Shown in pieces: positions 54,144-63,884 of a stretch of DNA of 64,000 bases. Origin of the DNA: CAVQOB01 sp963714325. Its GTDB lineage: Bacteria; Pseudomonadota; Alphaproteobacteria; Rhizobiales; Hyphomicrobiaceae. Within the stretch, counting starts at the first letter, position 1; each line of letters opens with the position of its first letter. The notes beneath the pieces were generated by a model. It ran no database searches. It was not told the DNA's origin and saw only the letters and a list, made by a program, of their open reading frames with translations. The DNA is taken from the NCBI GenBank assembly GCA_963714325.1, contig CAVQOB010000008.1, positions 496,001 through 560,000 of the forward strand, given 5' to 3'. A program made the position numbers and the translations under genes.

Positions 54144-55013
54144 ATGCAACTCAAAGGCCACGGACGGTATCCCTTCTCATCAATTACAAATCGCCTGTTT
54201 CGGTGTTGGCCAGACGGCAAGCGGCTCGCCGTCTACGTCGCGCTCAATCTCGAGGTCTATGGCTTCGGCGAGGGACTGAAGGAGGACATCGTTCCAGGCA
54301 TGGGCACGCCGGATATTCTCAATATCAGCTGGAATGAGTACGGCACCCGCGTAGGAGCATGGCGTCTGCTCGAATTGTACAACGAAATCGGGCTTCCCCC
54401 GACGATTTCGCTCAATTCGCGGCTGTGTGGCGTTCACCCCGAGATACCCAATGCGTTCCGCAAGGCAGGAGCCGCAATCGTCTGTCATGGTCGCACCAAT
54501 GCAGAAGCACAAGCAGGGCTGAACGAGGCCAGCGAACGGGCGCTGATTGTCGACGCGCGCGACGAGATCCACCGTTGGATGGGACGGCCACCGCAAGGTT
54601 GGCTCGGGCCGTGGATCGCGGAAACGGAGCGCACTCCGGATCTCCTGCAGGAAGCCGGGTTCAGTTACGTCCTCGATTGGTGTATGGATGATCAACCGGT
54701 TTGGATGACGACACGCGCGGGGCGAATCTTGTCGGTGCCATATCCGCAGGAATTAAATGACTCCAATGCAATCGCGGGCCGTCGCCACTCAGCGACGGAA
54801 TTTGCCGACATGATCACGGCCCAGTATCGTGAGATGCTCCGGCAGTGCGAACAGCAACCGCTGGTGCTGGCGATCGCGCTCCATGCTCATGTCGCAGGGC
54901 AACCGTTCCGCATCGATGCCCTGAGGCCAGCGCTGCGCGAGATCTGCAAGCCGCACAAGGATGTCTGGCTCACCACCAGTGATGCGATCGCCAAGGCATT
55001 CATGCAAGGCTAG
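54144..55013 (+). CDS. Polysaccharide-deacetylase-fold hydrolase, PuuE/cyclic-imide-hydrolase-like
   Basis: The 289-residue protein has a NodB-type fold of the PuuE subgroup: AVYVALNLEVYGFGEG, then ICHGRTNAEA-like His in VCHGRTNAEAQAGLN. PPQGWLGPWIAETERTPDLL and LHAHVAGQPFRI follow. Members include allantoinase PuuE and cyclic imide hydrolases that open ring amides. It is divergent from the TRAP operon, and 216 bp of shared promoter DNA separate them. A ring-opening first step is the likely role. Confidence 0.75.
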   Translation: MQLKGHGRYPFSSITNRLFRCWPDGKRLAVYVALNLEVYGFGEGLKEDIVPGMGTPDILNISWNEYGTRVGAWRLLELYNEIGLPPTISLNSRLCGVHPEIPNAFRKAGAAIVCHGRTNAEAQAGLNEASERALIVDARDEIHRWMGRPPQGWLGPWIAETERTPDLLQEAGFSYVLDWCMDDQPVWMTTRAGRILSVPYPQELNDSNAIAGRRHSATEFADMITAQYREMLRQCEQQPLVLAIALHAHVAGQPFRIDALRPALREICKPHKDVWLTTSDAIAKAFMQG

Positions 55014-55143
55014 AGCCGTGATACCGGCCAACCAAACGATCGATCCGTGTTTTCCGAACGCGACGGGTCGGTATCCGCGCGCGGGATTGGTGCGGCAGCG
55101 TCATGCCGGAGGCGTGCATACGCACGACGCACAAGAAAAAGAG

Positions 55144-55196
55144 CATGCCGGCCCGCAAGCGAATGATGCGAGTCGAAGCGACTGCGGGCCGGTATG
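55144..55196. repeat. Inverted repeat between deacetylase and MBL genes
   Basis: CATGCCGGCCCGCA (55144-55157) and TGCGGGCCGGTATG (55183-55196) are 13/14 inverted copies with a 25-nt loop. No T run follows, so it is a weak terminator candidate at best. Confidence 0.5.
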
Positions 55197-55252
55197 AGTG
55201 GCGGTTTTGTTCCGGGACAAGGGACCCAAGCGTCGGCGACCGCACACGCGCT

Positions 55253-56156
55253 TCACGCCTCGACGAAGCGGAACCCATCGTCCCAACGCGTGATGCGCCC
55301 GGCCGATGGCGCATTGAAATGCGTCGTGCACATCAGCGTCGCCGTGTCACAGACTTGCCCGAAAACGCGGCGGCGGGTTTCGCCGGCTTGCTGCGAAGTC
55401 ATAATCGGAGAACATGCCGATTTCGGGATAGCGGACCTGGATCGGCGAATGCACCATGTCGCCTGTGATCAATGCATCGTGGCCTGGCCTGCCGACATGC
55501 ACCGCGAAATGATCGATGCTATGACCGGGCGTCGGCATCAGCCGGACAAGATCGCCGAGCACGTGCGTGCTTTTCACCAGCTCATTGCGCCGCGCCTCGA
55601 TGATCGGCAGCACGCTGTCGCCGATCCACGGACAGGTGGTGGGGTCGCTGGCGTGGCGCTTCGTCCAGTAGTCGAGTTCGCGATCCGACATGATGTACCG
55701 GGCATTCGGGAATGTCGGCACCCAACGGCCGTTGTCCAGTCGCGTGTTCCAGCCGACATGATCGACATGCAGATGCGTGCACATGACGTAGTCGATGTCC
55801 TCGACGCCGACGCCGGCCGCCGCGAGGCCGCGTTGAAACGTGTCGAGCTTCTGCATGTGCCACTGCGGGCGGTTCGGCCGTTGCTTGTCGTTGCCGCAGC
55901 AGGTATCGACCAGGATCGTGTGATGCGGTGTGCGGACCAGGTAGCTCTGCATCATCAGGATGACCTTGCCGGTGCCGGGCTCGAAGTAGTGCGGCTCTAG
56001 CCACGAGCGATGCTCGTCAAGCATGTGGTCCGTCAGTTTTGGGAAGAACGTCCGGCCGTCGAAGAATGGGCCAACCTGTTCGACAATGCGCTGGATGGTG
56101 ATACCGCCAAGATCAATGCCACCAAGTTGAGTGCCGTGGTTGTGCTGCGTCGTCAT
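55253..56156 (-). pseudogene. Metallo-beta-lactamase-fold hydrolase, frameshifted
   Basis: The frame from ATG 56156 (GAGGAGG 6 nt upstream) has the MBL motif THLHVDHVGWN, then TPGHSIDHFAVH and ITGDMVHSPIQV. It runs out of register after SDYDF and stops at 55347. The natural C-terminus is in another frame: QQAGETRRRVFGQVCD, then THFNAPSAGRITRWDDGFRF, ending at 55253. One extra G near 55397 explains it. Corrected, it gives about 300 residues of an AHL-lactonase-like hydrolase. Confidence 0.85.
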
Positions 56157-56270
56157 TCCGGGCCTCCTCAAGGTTCACGTTCGCGATCGATTGCACCAAA
56201 GTCCTTCGGCGATGACCAACCGGGAATAGGGCTGACATTGCAATGTTTTCGGCGACTTGAGAAGCGCTGC

Positions 56271-58109
56271 TTAACTTTCAACCGCGCCTTCAAACTGGCC
56301 CTTCAGGATTTCAAGCGCCAGCCACTCGTCTTCCGCGCTGCTGATCCGCGACTTGAGTTTGCCGAGTTCCGCCGTCGCCGCCTGAAAGCGGATGCGGTCA
56401 CGCTGATAAAGCGCTGGATCGGCGATTTCCTTCTCGAGCAGAAGCGCGCGCTCGTTCAGCGCCTCGATGGTCTTCGGCAGTGTCTCGAGCGCGTGCTTTT
56501 CCTTGAAGGTGAGCTTGCGCTTGGCTTGCGGCGCGGACGCGGCGGCGCTGCTGCCATCGGCCGATTTTGGCCCACTGTCCCGAGTGACCGATGGCTTGGG
56601 CCGGTCCGGCGCGTTATCGGCGCCACGCTGCGACTGCATATCTGAGTAGCCGCCAGCGTATTCGACCCAACGGCCGTCGCCTTCTGACACGATGACGGAG
56701 GCAACAATGCGATCGAGGAAGTCGCGATCATGACTGACCAGCAAAACTGTGCCCTCGTAACTGGCCAGCATTTCCTGCAGCAGATCGAGGGTTTCGAGGT
56801 CGAGGTCGTTGGTCGGCTCGTCCAACACCAGGATGTTGGAAGGCTTGGCGAGCGCACGCGCCAACAACAGGCGGGCCCGCTCGCCGCCAGACAGCACACG
56901 CACCGGAGTGCGCGCCTGCTCCGGCGAGAACAGGAAATCCTTCATGTAACTGGAGACGTGGCGGACCTGCCCATTGACGTGGATCTGATCGCCGCGCCCG
57001 CCCGTCAGCGCTTGCGCCAAGGTCCAGCTGTCCTGCAGCTCATCGCGGCGCTGATCGATCATGATCATTTCGAGATTAGCGCCGAGCTTCGATTGTCCTC
57101 GATCCGGCAGCAACGCACCGGTCAGCATCTTCAGCAATGTTGTCTTACCGGCACCGTTGGGTCCAACGATCCCCAAGCGATCGCCACGCGCAACCCGCGT
57201 TGAGAATTTGTCGACAACGACTTGATCGCCATACGCCTTGCTGGCTCCGACCAGCTCGAAGACGAGCTTGCCGCTGATGCTGGTCGCCTCGCTGGCGGCG
57301 AGAACGACAGATCCGGTCGCCGCGCGTGCATCGCGGCGCTTCTGGCGCATCGCGTTCAACTCGGCAACGCGGCGCACGTTGCGTTTTCGCCGCCCCGTCA
57401 CCCCGCCGTGCATCCATTGCTGCTCGCGGACGATCTTCCGATCGAGCTTGTGGCGCTCGAATTCCTCTTCATCGAGCACCCGGTCTCGCCAGGCCTCGAA
57501 GCCGCCGAACCCCTGATCCAGCCGGCGCACCTGACCACGGTCGACCCAGGCTGTGTTGTTCGACAGGTTTTCCAGGAAGCGTCGGTCATGGCTGATCATC
57601 ACTAGCGCGGCACGCGCATTCTTCAGGCGTGCTTCCAGCCACTCGATCGCCGGTAGGTCGAGATGATTCGTCGGCTCGTCGAGCAGCATCACGTCGGGAT
57701 CTTGTGCGAGCACGCGGGCCAGCGCTGCGCGGCGGGCCTCGCCGCCTGACAATGTGGCGGTCTGCTCGGCGCCGGTCAGGCCGAGTTCGTCGATCAGGCG
57801 GATGGCGCGGTTGGGATCATCGAGCGGCGATAGGCCGGCTTCGACATAGTCTGATACAGTTTCGAAGGCGCCGAAGTCTGGTTCTTGCGCCAGATAAGCG
57901 ATATGCACGCCAGGGTGTGCAAACCGCTGGCCTTGGTCAGGTGTCACGAGGCCAGCGGCAATCTTCAGTAGCGTCGACTTCCCCGAGCCATTGCGGCCGA
58001 CGAGGCACAGCCGCTCACGCTCGGCGACCACCAGGCTCGCGCCTTCGAGCAAGGGATGACCGCCGAACGTCAGGTGAACGGACTCGAGCGTCAGAAGTGG
58101 CCGCGACAT
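56271..58109 (-). CDS. uup: ABC-F ATPase Uup
   Basis: The 612-residue protein carries two ATPase domains (GRNGSGKSTLLK and GPNGAGKTTLLK) with signatures LSGGEARRAALARVL and LSGGERARLLLARAL. A linker lies between, and a C-terminal coiled coil includes KEKHALETLPKTIEALNERA. There are no membrane segments. Uup-type ABC-F proteins act on ribosomes or DNA structures. AAGGAG precedes the ATG. Confidence 0.9.
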   Translation of the reverse strand: MSRPLLTLESVHLTFGGHPLLEGASLVVAERERLCLVGRNGSGKSTLLKIAAGLVTPDQGQRFAHPGVHIAYLAQEPDFGAFETVSDYVEAGLSPLDDPNRAIRLIDELGLTGAEQTATLSGGEARRAALARVLAQDPDVMLLDEPTNHLDLPAIEWLEARLKNARAALVMISHDRRFLENLSNNTAWVDRGQVRRLDQGFGGFEAWRDRVLDEEEFERHKLDRKIVREQQWMHGGVTGRRKRNVRRVAELNAMRQKRRDARAATGSVVLAASEATSISGKLVFELVGASKAYGDQVVVDKFSTRVARGDRLGIVGPNGAGKTTLLKMLTGALLPDRGQSKLGANLEMIMIDQRRDELQDSWTLAQALTGGRGDQIHVNGQVRHVSSYMKDFLFSPEQARTPVRVLSGGERARLLLARALAKPSNILVLDEPTNDLDLETLDLLQEMLASYEGTVLLVSHDRDFLDRIVASVIVSEGDGRWVEYAGGYSDMQSQRGADNAPDRPKPSVTRDSGPKSADGSSAAASAPQAKRKLTFKEKHALETLPKTIEALNERALLLEKEIADPALYQRDRIRFQAATAELGKLKSRISSAEDEWLALEILKGQFEGAVES

Positions 58110-58398
58110 CAGGCTCCTTGGGAAACTTGTAATAAACAGGTTAAGCTGCTGGCGATCTGGACATGATCATCGCAGATGCATTGATCGGTATGGCCACGAG
58201 GCGATAGCAGGCTGCCGGGCGAAAATAAAGTCGGCAGATCGCCCGCGGCCGAGAACGACCGGGAACCAGGGCGCGATCAATCGATCACTTTGTCGGGCCG
58301 TCGAGCCGCATGGCCGATCTTCATCTCCCTCCGAAGTATTGATTGCCATGCCTCCGCTTGCTGAATAATACGCAGCGTCCGGGGTCGGGGAAACGCAC

Positions 58399-59391
58399 GT
58401 GCAGGATTTGATTGTATTGTTGTCTGGCGCCGTGTTGGCTTGGTCGTTGACTGGGCTGCTCGTGCGCGTGTTGTGTCGTCGGCGTCACGTTACCGTCGCC
58501 AATGACCGCAGCCTGCATAGCGGCGCCGTGCCGGTCGGTGGCGGCCTCGCGATCATCGCCGTGGTTACGGTCCTGTGGCCTTTGGGATTACGCGACTTGA
58601 GCACCGCACAGCATGTTCTGCTGTTGACCGCGGCACTGCTCAGCATTGCGTTTTGGATCAACGATCTCAAGAATCTCTGGCCAGCGACGCGACTGTTGGC
58701 GCAAGTTCTGGCGGTCGCGGTATGTTTGCCGCTGCTGCTCGGCGACACGCAGTTGTTGTCCACGGTTCCGCTGCATGTCGAGCGCGTCCTGCTGGCTATG
58801 GCATGGGTCTGGTTCATCAATCTGTTCAATTTCATGGATGGCATCGATGGCATCGCTGGCGGCGAGGCGATCGCCATTGCAGCCGGATACCTTGCCGTCT
58901 GCGGCCTGATCGACCGCTCCGGCGCGCTGACGATGCTGGCGTTGCTGATCATCGCCGCCTGCCTTGGTTATCTCGTCTGGAACTGGCATCCAGCGCGGAT
59001 ATTCATGGGCGATGCCGGCAGCATTCCGCTGGGTTTTCTGCTCGGCGCGCTCATGCTCGATTTGGCGATCGCCGGCCATTGGTCGGCGGCGGTCATCCTG
59101 CCGCTGGTGTTCGTGGCCGACGCGACCATCACCCTGCTCCGGCGGTTTGCCGCCGGCAAGCGCCTGACCGAAGCGCATCGTGATCACTTCTATCAGCAAG
59201 CGGTCCTCGGCGGTCTGTCGCATGACACCGTCACATTGCGCGTGATCGGCACAAATCTGGTGCTGATCGTGCTGGCACTCGCGTCCGTTCGCTATCCGAT
59301 AGCGGCAGCGGTCATGGCCATCGTCACGACCGGCGCTTTGCTCGTCGGCTTGGCGCGAACGCGGCGCGATAACTCAACGCGCGCGGCTTGA
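58399..59391 (+). CDS. Undecaprenyl-phosphate sugar-1-phosphate transferase (WecA/MraY superfamily)
   Basis: The 330-residue protein has about ten helices, the loop NDRSLHSGAVPVGGG, the metal-binding pair region FWINDLKNL and NFMDGIDGIAGGEA. A final loop motif reads IFMGDAGSIPLG. The first of the usual Asp-Asp pair is Asn88 here (N88-D89). It starts a lipid-linked glycan by moving a sugar-phosphate to undecaprenyl phosphate. GTG 58399 has GGGG upstream. Its 3' end overlaps the convergent glycosyltransferase by 18 nt. Confidence 0.85.
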   Translation: MQDLIVLLSGAVLAWSLTGLLVRVLCRRRHVTVANDRSLHSGAVPVGGGLAIIAVVTVLWPLGLRDLSTAQHVLLLTAALLSIAFWINDLKNLWPATRLLAQVLAVAVCLPLLLGDTQLLSTVPLHVERVLLAMAWVWFINLFNFMDGIDGIAGGEAIAIAAGYLAVCGLIDRSGALTMLALLIIAACLGYLVWNWHPARIFMGDAGSIPLGFLLGALMLDLAIAGHWSAAVILPLVFVADATITLLRRFAAGKRLTEAHRDHFYQQAVLGGLSHDTVTLRVIGTNLVLIVLALASVRYPIAAAVMAIVTTGALLVGLARTRRDNSTRAA

Positions 59392-60531
59392 TCGGCCCGC
59401 CAGCTCGCGATAGCCGGCGACGATGGCGTCAACGACATGCGCTTCGGTGTAGCCGGCGAGCACGCGTTCGCGAGCCGCAGCCCCCATCGCCGCACGCAAT
59501 GCGTGATCCTTGGCCAGCCGCGCCAGTGCCCCAGCAAAGCGTATCGGATCATTGGCCGGCACCACCAACCCGTCAACGCCATCGCGGACAAAATGCCGGC
59601 AGCCCGGGACATCGGTCACGATCGATGGACGGGCGCAAGCCGCGGCCTCGAGCAGCGCGCGCGGCAGACCTTCGCCGCCACGCGTCGCCATCACAAAGAG
59701 GCCGGCGTGTCGCCAGACAGAACGAACATCGCTGGTGTGTCCGTGCCACTGGACAAGGCCTTCGGATTGCCAACGCGTCATCTCAGTGTGGCTGATCGCC
59801 TCAGGATTGTCCGTGTCAATTCTGCCATGCAGATCCAGGCGCACCGCGACACCCTCGCCGCGAAGATGACGAACCGCTTCGACCAGATCACCGACACCCT
59901 TGGAGTGGATCATCCGGCCGACGTAGGCCGCGACCAGTGGCGCGTCTGCAGGCATCGCGAGCGATGTAAAATGCGCAGGGTCGACGCCAGCGCCGCCAAG
60001 GATCGTCACTCTGGCCCCGGGATCGGCGCCGGCAGTGACGAGCGCCTGGAGATCGTCGGGGTTCTCAATGAAAAGTTGCGAACGCGGGCGCTGCAACAGG
60101 GATCGTGTCATCCGCAGCGCGATTGCCCGCATCGCCCGGGATCGAGGTCTGTCAGCAAGCGCCAGCAGGCCGAGACCGGTCAGATGCACGCCAACCGCTG
60201 GGACGGGTGTCGGTGCCAAAATGATGGCGGCGGCGCCGAGCGTGATCGGTTTCAGCGCAATGAGATGCACGGCATCCGGCCGCTCAGCCCGCAGCACCGC
60301 CGCGAACCGACGAATAGTATCGGCCTCGACGATCGGATTGAGCGACGACCGGCGGAAGTCGAACGGGACGATTCGGCAGCCGAGGGCTTCGACTTCGGCC
60401 AGACAGCCGGAAGAGCGCGTCGCGACAACCACCTCGCGCGACACCTCGCGGAGCGCTCGGATCAGCGGTTGGAAGTGCGAGAGTGCAAACCAATCCTCAG
60501 TCACTCCGATCAGGATTTTGTCGAAGATCAC
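59374..60531 (-). CDS. Family 4 glycosyltransferase (GT-B)
   Basis: The 385-residue GT-B protein has the nucleotide-sugar half: AAYVGRMIHSKGVGDLVEAV, then GLFVMATRGGEGLPRALLEA with the E-x7-E pair typical of GT4. The N-terminal half includes ALSHFQPLIRALREVS. It is likely to extend the lipid-linked sugar made by the convergent transferase. GTG 60531 is the start. It lies 140 nt after the histidine kinase stop on the same strand. Confidence 0.85.
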   Translation of the reverse strand: MIFDKILIGVTEDWFALSHFQPLIRALREVSREVVVATRSSGCLAEVEALGCRIVPFDFRRSSLNPIVEADTIRRFAAVLRAERPDAVHLIALKPITLGAAAIILAPTPVPAVGVHLTGLGLLALADRPRSRAMRAIALRMTRSLLQRPRSQLFIENPDDLQALVTAGADPGARVTILGGAGVDPAHFTSLAMPADAPLVAAYVGRMIHSKGVGDLVEAVRHLRGEGVAVRLDLHGRIDTDNPEAISHTEMTRWQSEGLVQWHGHTSDVRSVWRHAGLFVMATRGGEGLPRALLEAAACARPSIVTDVPGCRHFVRDGVDGLVVPANDPIRFAGALARLAKDHALRAAMGAAARERVLAGYTEAHVVDAIVAGYRELAGRSSRAR

Positions 60532-60671
60532 GGCGCGGGCTCTCGATCTTTAAATGCGCGGTCAAATGCCGACGAGGCACCCGGCACGGACGCTTCAATT
60601 GCCAACGACAACCGCGCGCAATTCGTGCCTCGGCGCCGTCTAGCACATCGCATGCCCGATCCAAAATTCCT

Positions 60672-63600
60672 TTAAGCCCGTCCCGCGCGGGCCTTGTCAG
60701 CGAGTGTTGAGCGCAAAGCTGCGTCGGCCGCGCGATTGCAGGCTTGCATCTCTTCCGCCAACGCAATGGCGCCGGTCAGGTCATTGGTGTTTGCCAGCGT
60801 CTCCAACTTGCGGGCCAGATCGAGGACCTTGGTCGCCCCGACATTGGCGCTGGACGATTTGAGACTATGTGCCGCCAACCTCAGAGCAGCGGCCTCGCCA
60901 GCCTGTGCCGCCGTCAATATCTCGTCCACGAGCTTCGGCGCATGTGATAGATAGGCATTGATCATGCGCGAGAACAATTGCGGCATATCCTCTGCGAGCT
61001 GCGTCAGCATCGCGCGATCAAGGATCGGCATTGCCGCCGGATCAAGCGCCACCGCCGGGCACCAGCGTCGCAACATGGCGTGGAATTCGGCATCGGTGAA
61101 GGGTTTGGTCAAATAGTCGTTCATGCCGGCCGCCAAGCAAGACCGGCGGTCCTGGTCGAAAGCATTGGCCGTGAGCGCGATGATCGGGATCGCTGTGTTA
61201 CCCCGCTCCGCCTCGAGTGTGCGAATCCGGCGCGTCGCGGCCAGGCCATCGAGTTCCGGCATGTTGCAATCCATCAGCACGAAGTCGAACCGACCACCTT
61301 CGAATTTCCGGATAGCCTCGACGCCGTTGCGCGCCACGTCCACCGTGCAGCCGTAGTTGGTGAGGAACTCCCGCGCGACTTCTTCATTGACGGGGTTGTC
61401 TTCGGCCAGCAGCACGTGCCCATTGAATTGGGGTCTGCTGGCACCCGCGCGCTCGGACGGCCGGCGCCGCGTGGTGTCGTTCGACAGCGCGCCGGCGACG
61501 CAATCGAGCAGATCGCGGCGGCGCACAGGCTTGGTCAGAAGTTGATGCAAGCCGATCTCACGCGCGATGCGCGTATCACCTTTCCAGTTCATCGACGTGA
61601 CCATGACGGTCGTCAAGCCAGTCAACTCGGGCGTGACTTTGATCCGGCGCGCAACCTCGACACCGTTGAGGTCTGGCATCACCATATCAAGAATAGCGAC
61701 GGCAAAAGGCTTACCCTGGGCCGCCGCTTGATCCAGCATGTCGAGCGCCTGATGGCCCGACACTGCTTCTTCGACGAGGGCGCCGCCGGCCTCCAGATAA
61801 TGGCACATGATTTCGCGATTGGTCGCGCGATCGTCGACAACAAGTATGCGCTTTCCATCGAGCACATCATGACAGGCTCGGGTCGACGTCCGCTCGGTGT
61901 TGGCCAGTGGCAGCGGCACCAGGATGACGACCGTCGATCCCTTGCCGAGCTCACTCTCAATGTCGATCGTACCGCCCATCATATGGACGAGATGACGTGA
62001 GATCGCGAGACCGAGGCCGGTACCGCCGAACCGGCGCGTGATCGAGTTGTCGGCTTGCGAAAACGGTTGAAACAGACGCTCCTTGGTGGCGGCATTGATA
62101 CCAATCCCGGTATCGCGGATCTCGCACCGCACGTGGGCCACGGCGGCGTCGCGGCGTTCACTTGTGATCCGGACTGAAACCTCACCTTCCCTGGTGAACT
62201 TGAGCGCGTTACCGATCAAATTGACCGCGATCTGCCGCAATCGTCCAGCGTCGCCAACCAACCAGTCGGGCGTCTCATCGGACATGAAGAACGACAACTC
62301 AAGGCCCTTTTTCTGCGCCTCATCAGCGAACAGTTCCACCGCGCCTTCGATGCAATCCCGAAGATCGAACTCTTCGACGTCGAGTTCAAGCTTATCGGCC
62401 TCGATTCGCGACAGATCGAGGATATCATTGATGATGGTCAGAAGTGTGCGCGCCGATTGATTGATGGTGCCAACAAGCCGGTGCTGCCGCTCGGTCAACT
62501 TGGTCTGCAATAGCAAGTCGGCCATCCCGAAGACACCGTTCATGGGCGTTCGGATTTCATGGCTCATGTTCGCCAGGAACAAGCTTTTTGCTTTATTGGC
62601 GGCATCAGCGGCTTCATTCGCCGCGCGCAGGTCGGCTTCTGTCTGGAGACGTTGGCGGCGTTCAAAAAACAATGCCGTCAAATTGGCCAATGCGGCAGCA
62701 AACAGCCGCTCCTCCACCGTCCAGGCCTTAGCCGTCGTACGTCGCGCCAGAACAAAGCGCCCGATGACACGATCGTTGAGCATAATCGGCACATTCAGCG
62801 CCGCGCGGACATCGGCATTGAGCAGCTTGTGCATGTCTGGCAGTGCACAACGATCCGGTCGCTCGTCAATGAGCAGTTCATGAGGCGCCAGAATTGCATC
62901 CATCACGGCAGCGAGCTTCTGTCGAGTCCAGGACTGGCCCTGTTCATGGCGATCCAAAGATCGATCAAAGCGATCGCGGCAAATGAAATCGCCGTGCGTG
63001 GCATCTTGTTCCCAAACCGATGCCTCGTCGATCTCAAGATTGCGAGCAGCTGCTTCGGTCAGTCCAGCCAAGGTTGCAGCAAACTCGCCACTCCTGAACG
63101 CCGCGGTTTGCGTAAAAGAACCGAGGAATTCCTGCTGTTTGACCATCTGCGCCGTGCGCAACTCGACTTCCGATTCAAGTCGGCCGCTGAAGGAACTGAG
63201 TTCGTCATATTGCTTTTTGAGGGTCCGGTCGGCACGGGCGACGATCACCAGCAGTGACGTATAGAGAAACAAGCACACGCCGATGCAATACAGGATGGTG
63301 CGCCAGGCGTCCCGCCTGATGGCAGCAATGCGCTCCGTTGCGTTGGCGTAGACCTCGATCAAGGACACGACGCGCCCCGAAGCGTCGAAGCGCGAAACAT
63401 AACTCTCGACGACATCGAGGTCGGTGTACTGGCCCGCCAGCGTGTGCATCGTTGGCTTGTGACTGTGCTGGCTGACGGTCGCGCCGGTGGCCGCCCGGGC
63501 GAAGTCGGAATTTGTGCGGGGCTCAATCTTCCCGATTTCGCGGGAGTCGGAGGAGTACACCGTCAATCCGTCCGGACGGTAGAGCTTCACCTTGAGAACC

Positions 63601-63884
63601 GGCAGCCGCAAGACAATTTGCCGGACGATCAGGTCGATATCGGTCGTCTGCCAATTGAGCGTCAGTGTGTTCGCATCGCCAGCGACGGTCGTCGGATCAA
63701 GGTAGGCACTATGGGCGTGCCAAATTTGATCGAACAATAGCGCGGCGAGTTGTTCATTGGACTTTTCGACGTTGCTGATCTCGCGCGCAACTTCCCATCG
63801 CTGATATTGGAAACCGATCACCGAGGCGAGCAGTGTGATCACGACCGCCGCAGACAACGAGAAGTAGCGCAGGAGAGGGAACAT
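60672..63884 (-). CDS. Hybrid sensor histidine kinase/response regulator (BarA-like)
   Basis: The roughly 1070-residue protein has two membrane helices (about residues 6-25 and 195-216) flanking a periplasmic sensor. A GAF-like region (about 265-410), a HisKA box (FLANMSHEIRTPMNG, His442) and an HATPase domain follow. Two receiver domains (ILVVDDRATNRE with AILDMVMP, and VLLAEDNPVNEE with FVLMDCNMP) and a C-terminal HPt (AAHSLKSSSANVG) complete the phosphorelay. No response regulator with an output domain is adjacent. The start may instead be TTG 63917. Confidence 0.9.
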   Translation of the reverse strand: MFPLLRYFSLSAAVVITLLASVIGFQYQRWEVAREISNVEKSNEQLAALLFDQIWHAHSAYLDPTTVAGDANTLTLNWQTTDIDLIVRQIVLRLPVLKVKLYRPDGLTVYSSDSREIGKIEPRTNSDFARAATGATVSQHSHKPTMHTLAGQYTDLDVVESYVSRFDASGRVVSLIEVYANATERIAAIRRDAWRTILYCIGVCLFLYTSLLVIVARADRTLKKQYDELSSFSGRLESEVELRTAQMVKQQEFLGSFTQTAAFRSGEFAATLAGLTEAAARNLEIDEASVWEQDATHGDFICRDRFDRSLDRHEQGQSWTRQKLAAVMDAILAPHELLIDERPDRCALPDMHKLLNADVRAALNVPIMLNDRVIGRFVLARRTTAKAWTVEERLFAAALANLTALFFERRQRLQTEADLRAANEAADAANKAKSLFLANMSHEIRTPMNGVFGMADLLLQTKLTERQHRLVGTINQSARTLLTIINDILDLSRIEADKLELDVEEFDLRDCIEGAVELFADEAQKKGLELSFFMSDETPDWLVGDAGRLRQIAVNLIGNALKFTREGEVSVRITSERRDAAVAHVRCEIRDTGIGINAATKERLFQPFSQADNSITRRFGGTGLGLAISRHLVHMMGGTIDIESELGKGSTVVILVPLPLANTERTSTRACHDVLDGKRILVVDDRATNREIMCHYLEAGGALVEEAVSGHQALDMLDQAAAQGKPFAVAILDMVMPDLNGVEVARRIKVTPELTGLTTVMVTSMNWKGDTRIAREIGLHQLLTKPVRRRDLLDCVAGALSNDTTRRRPSERAGASRPQFNGHVLLAEDNPVNEEVAREFLTNYGCTVDVARNGVEAIRKFEGGRFDFVLMDCNMPELDGLAATRRIRTLEAERGNTAIPIIALTANAFDQDRRSCLAAGMNDYLTKPFTDAEFHAMLRRWCPAVALDPAAMPILDRAMLTQLAEDMPQLFSRMINAYLSHAPKLVDEILTAAQAGEAAALRLAAHSLKSSSANVGATKVLDLARKLETLANTNDLTGAIALAEEMQACNRAADAALRSTLADKARAGRA

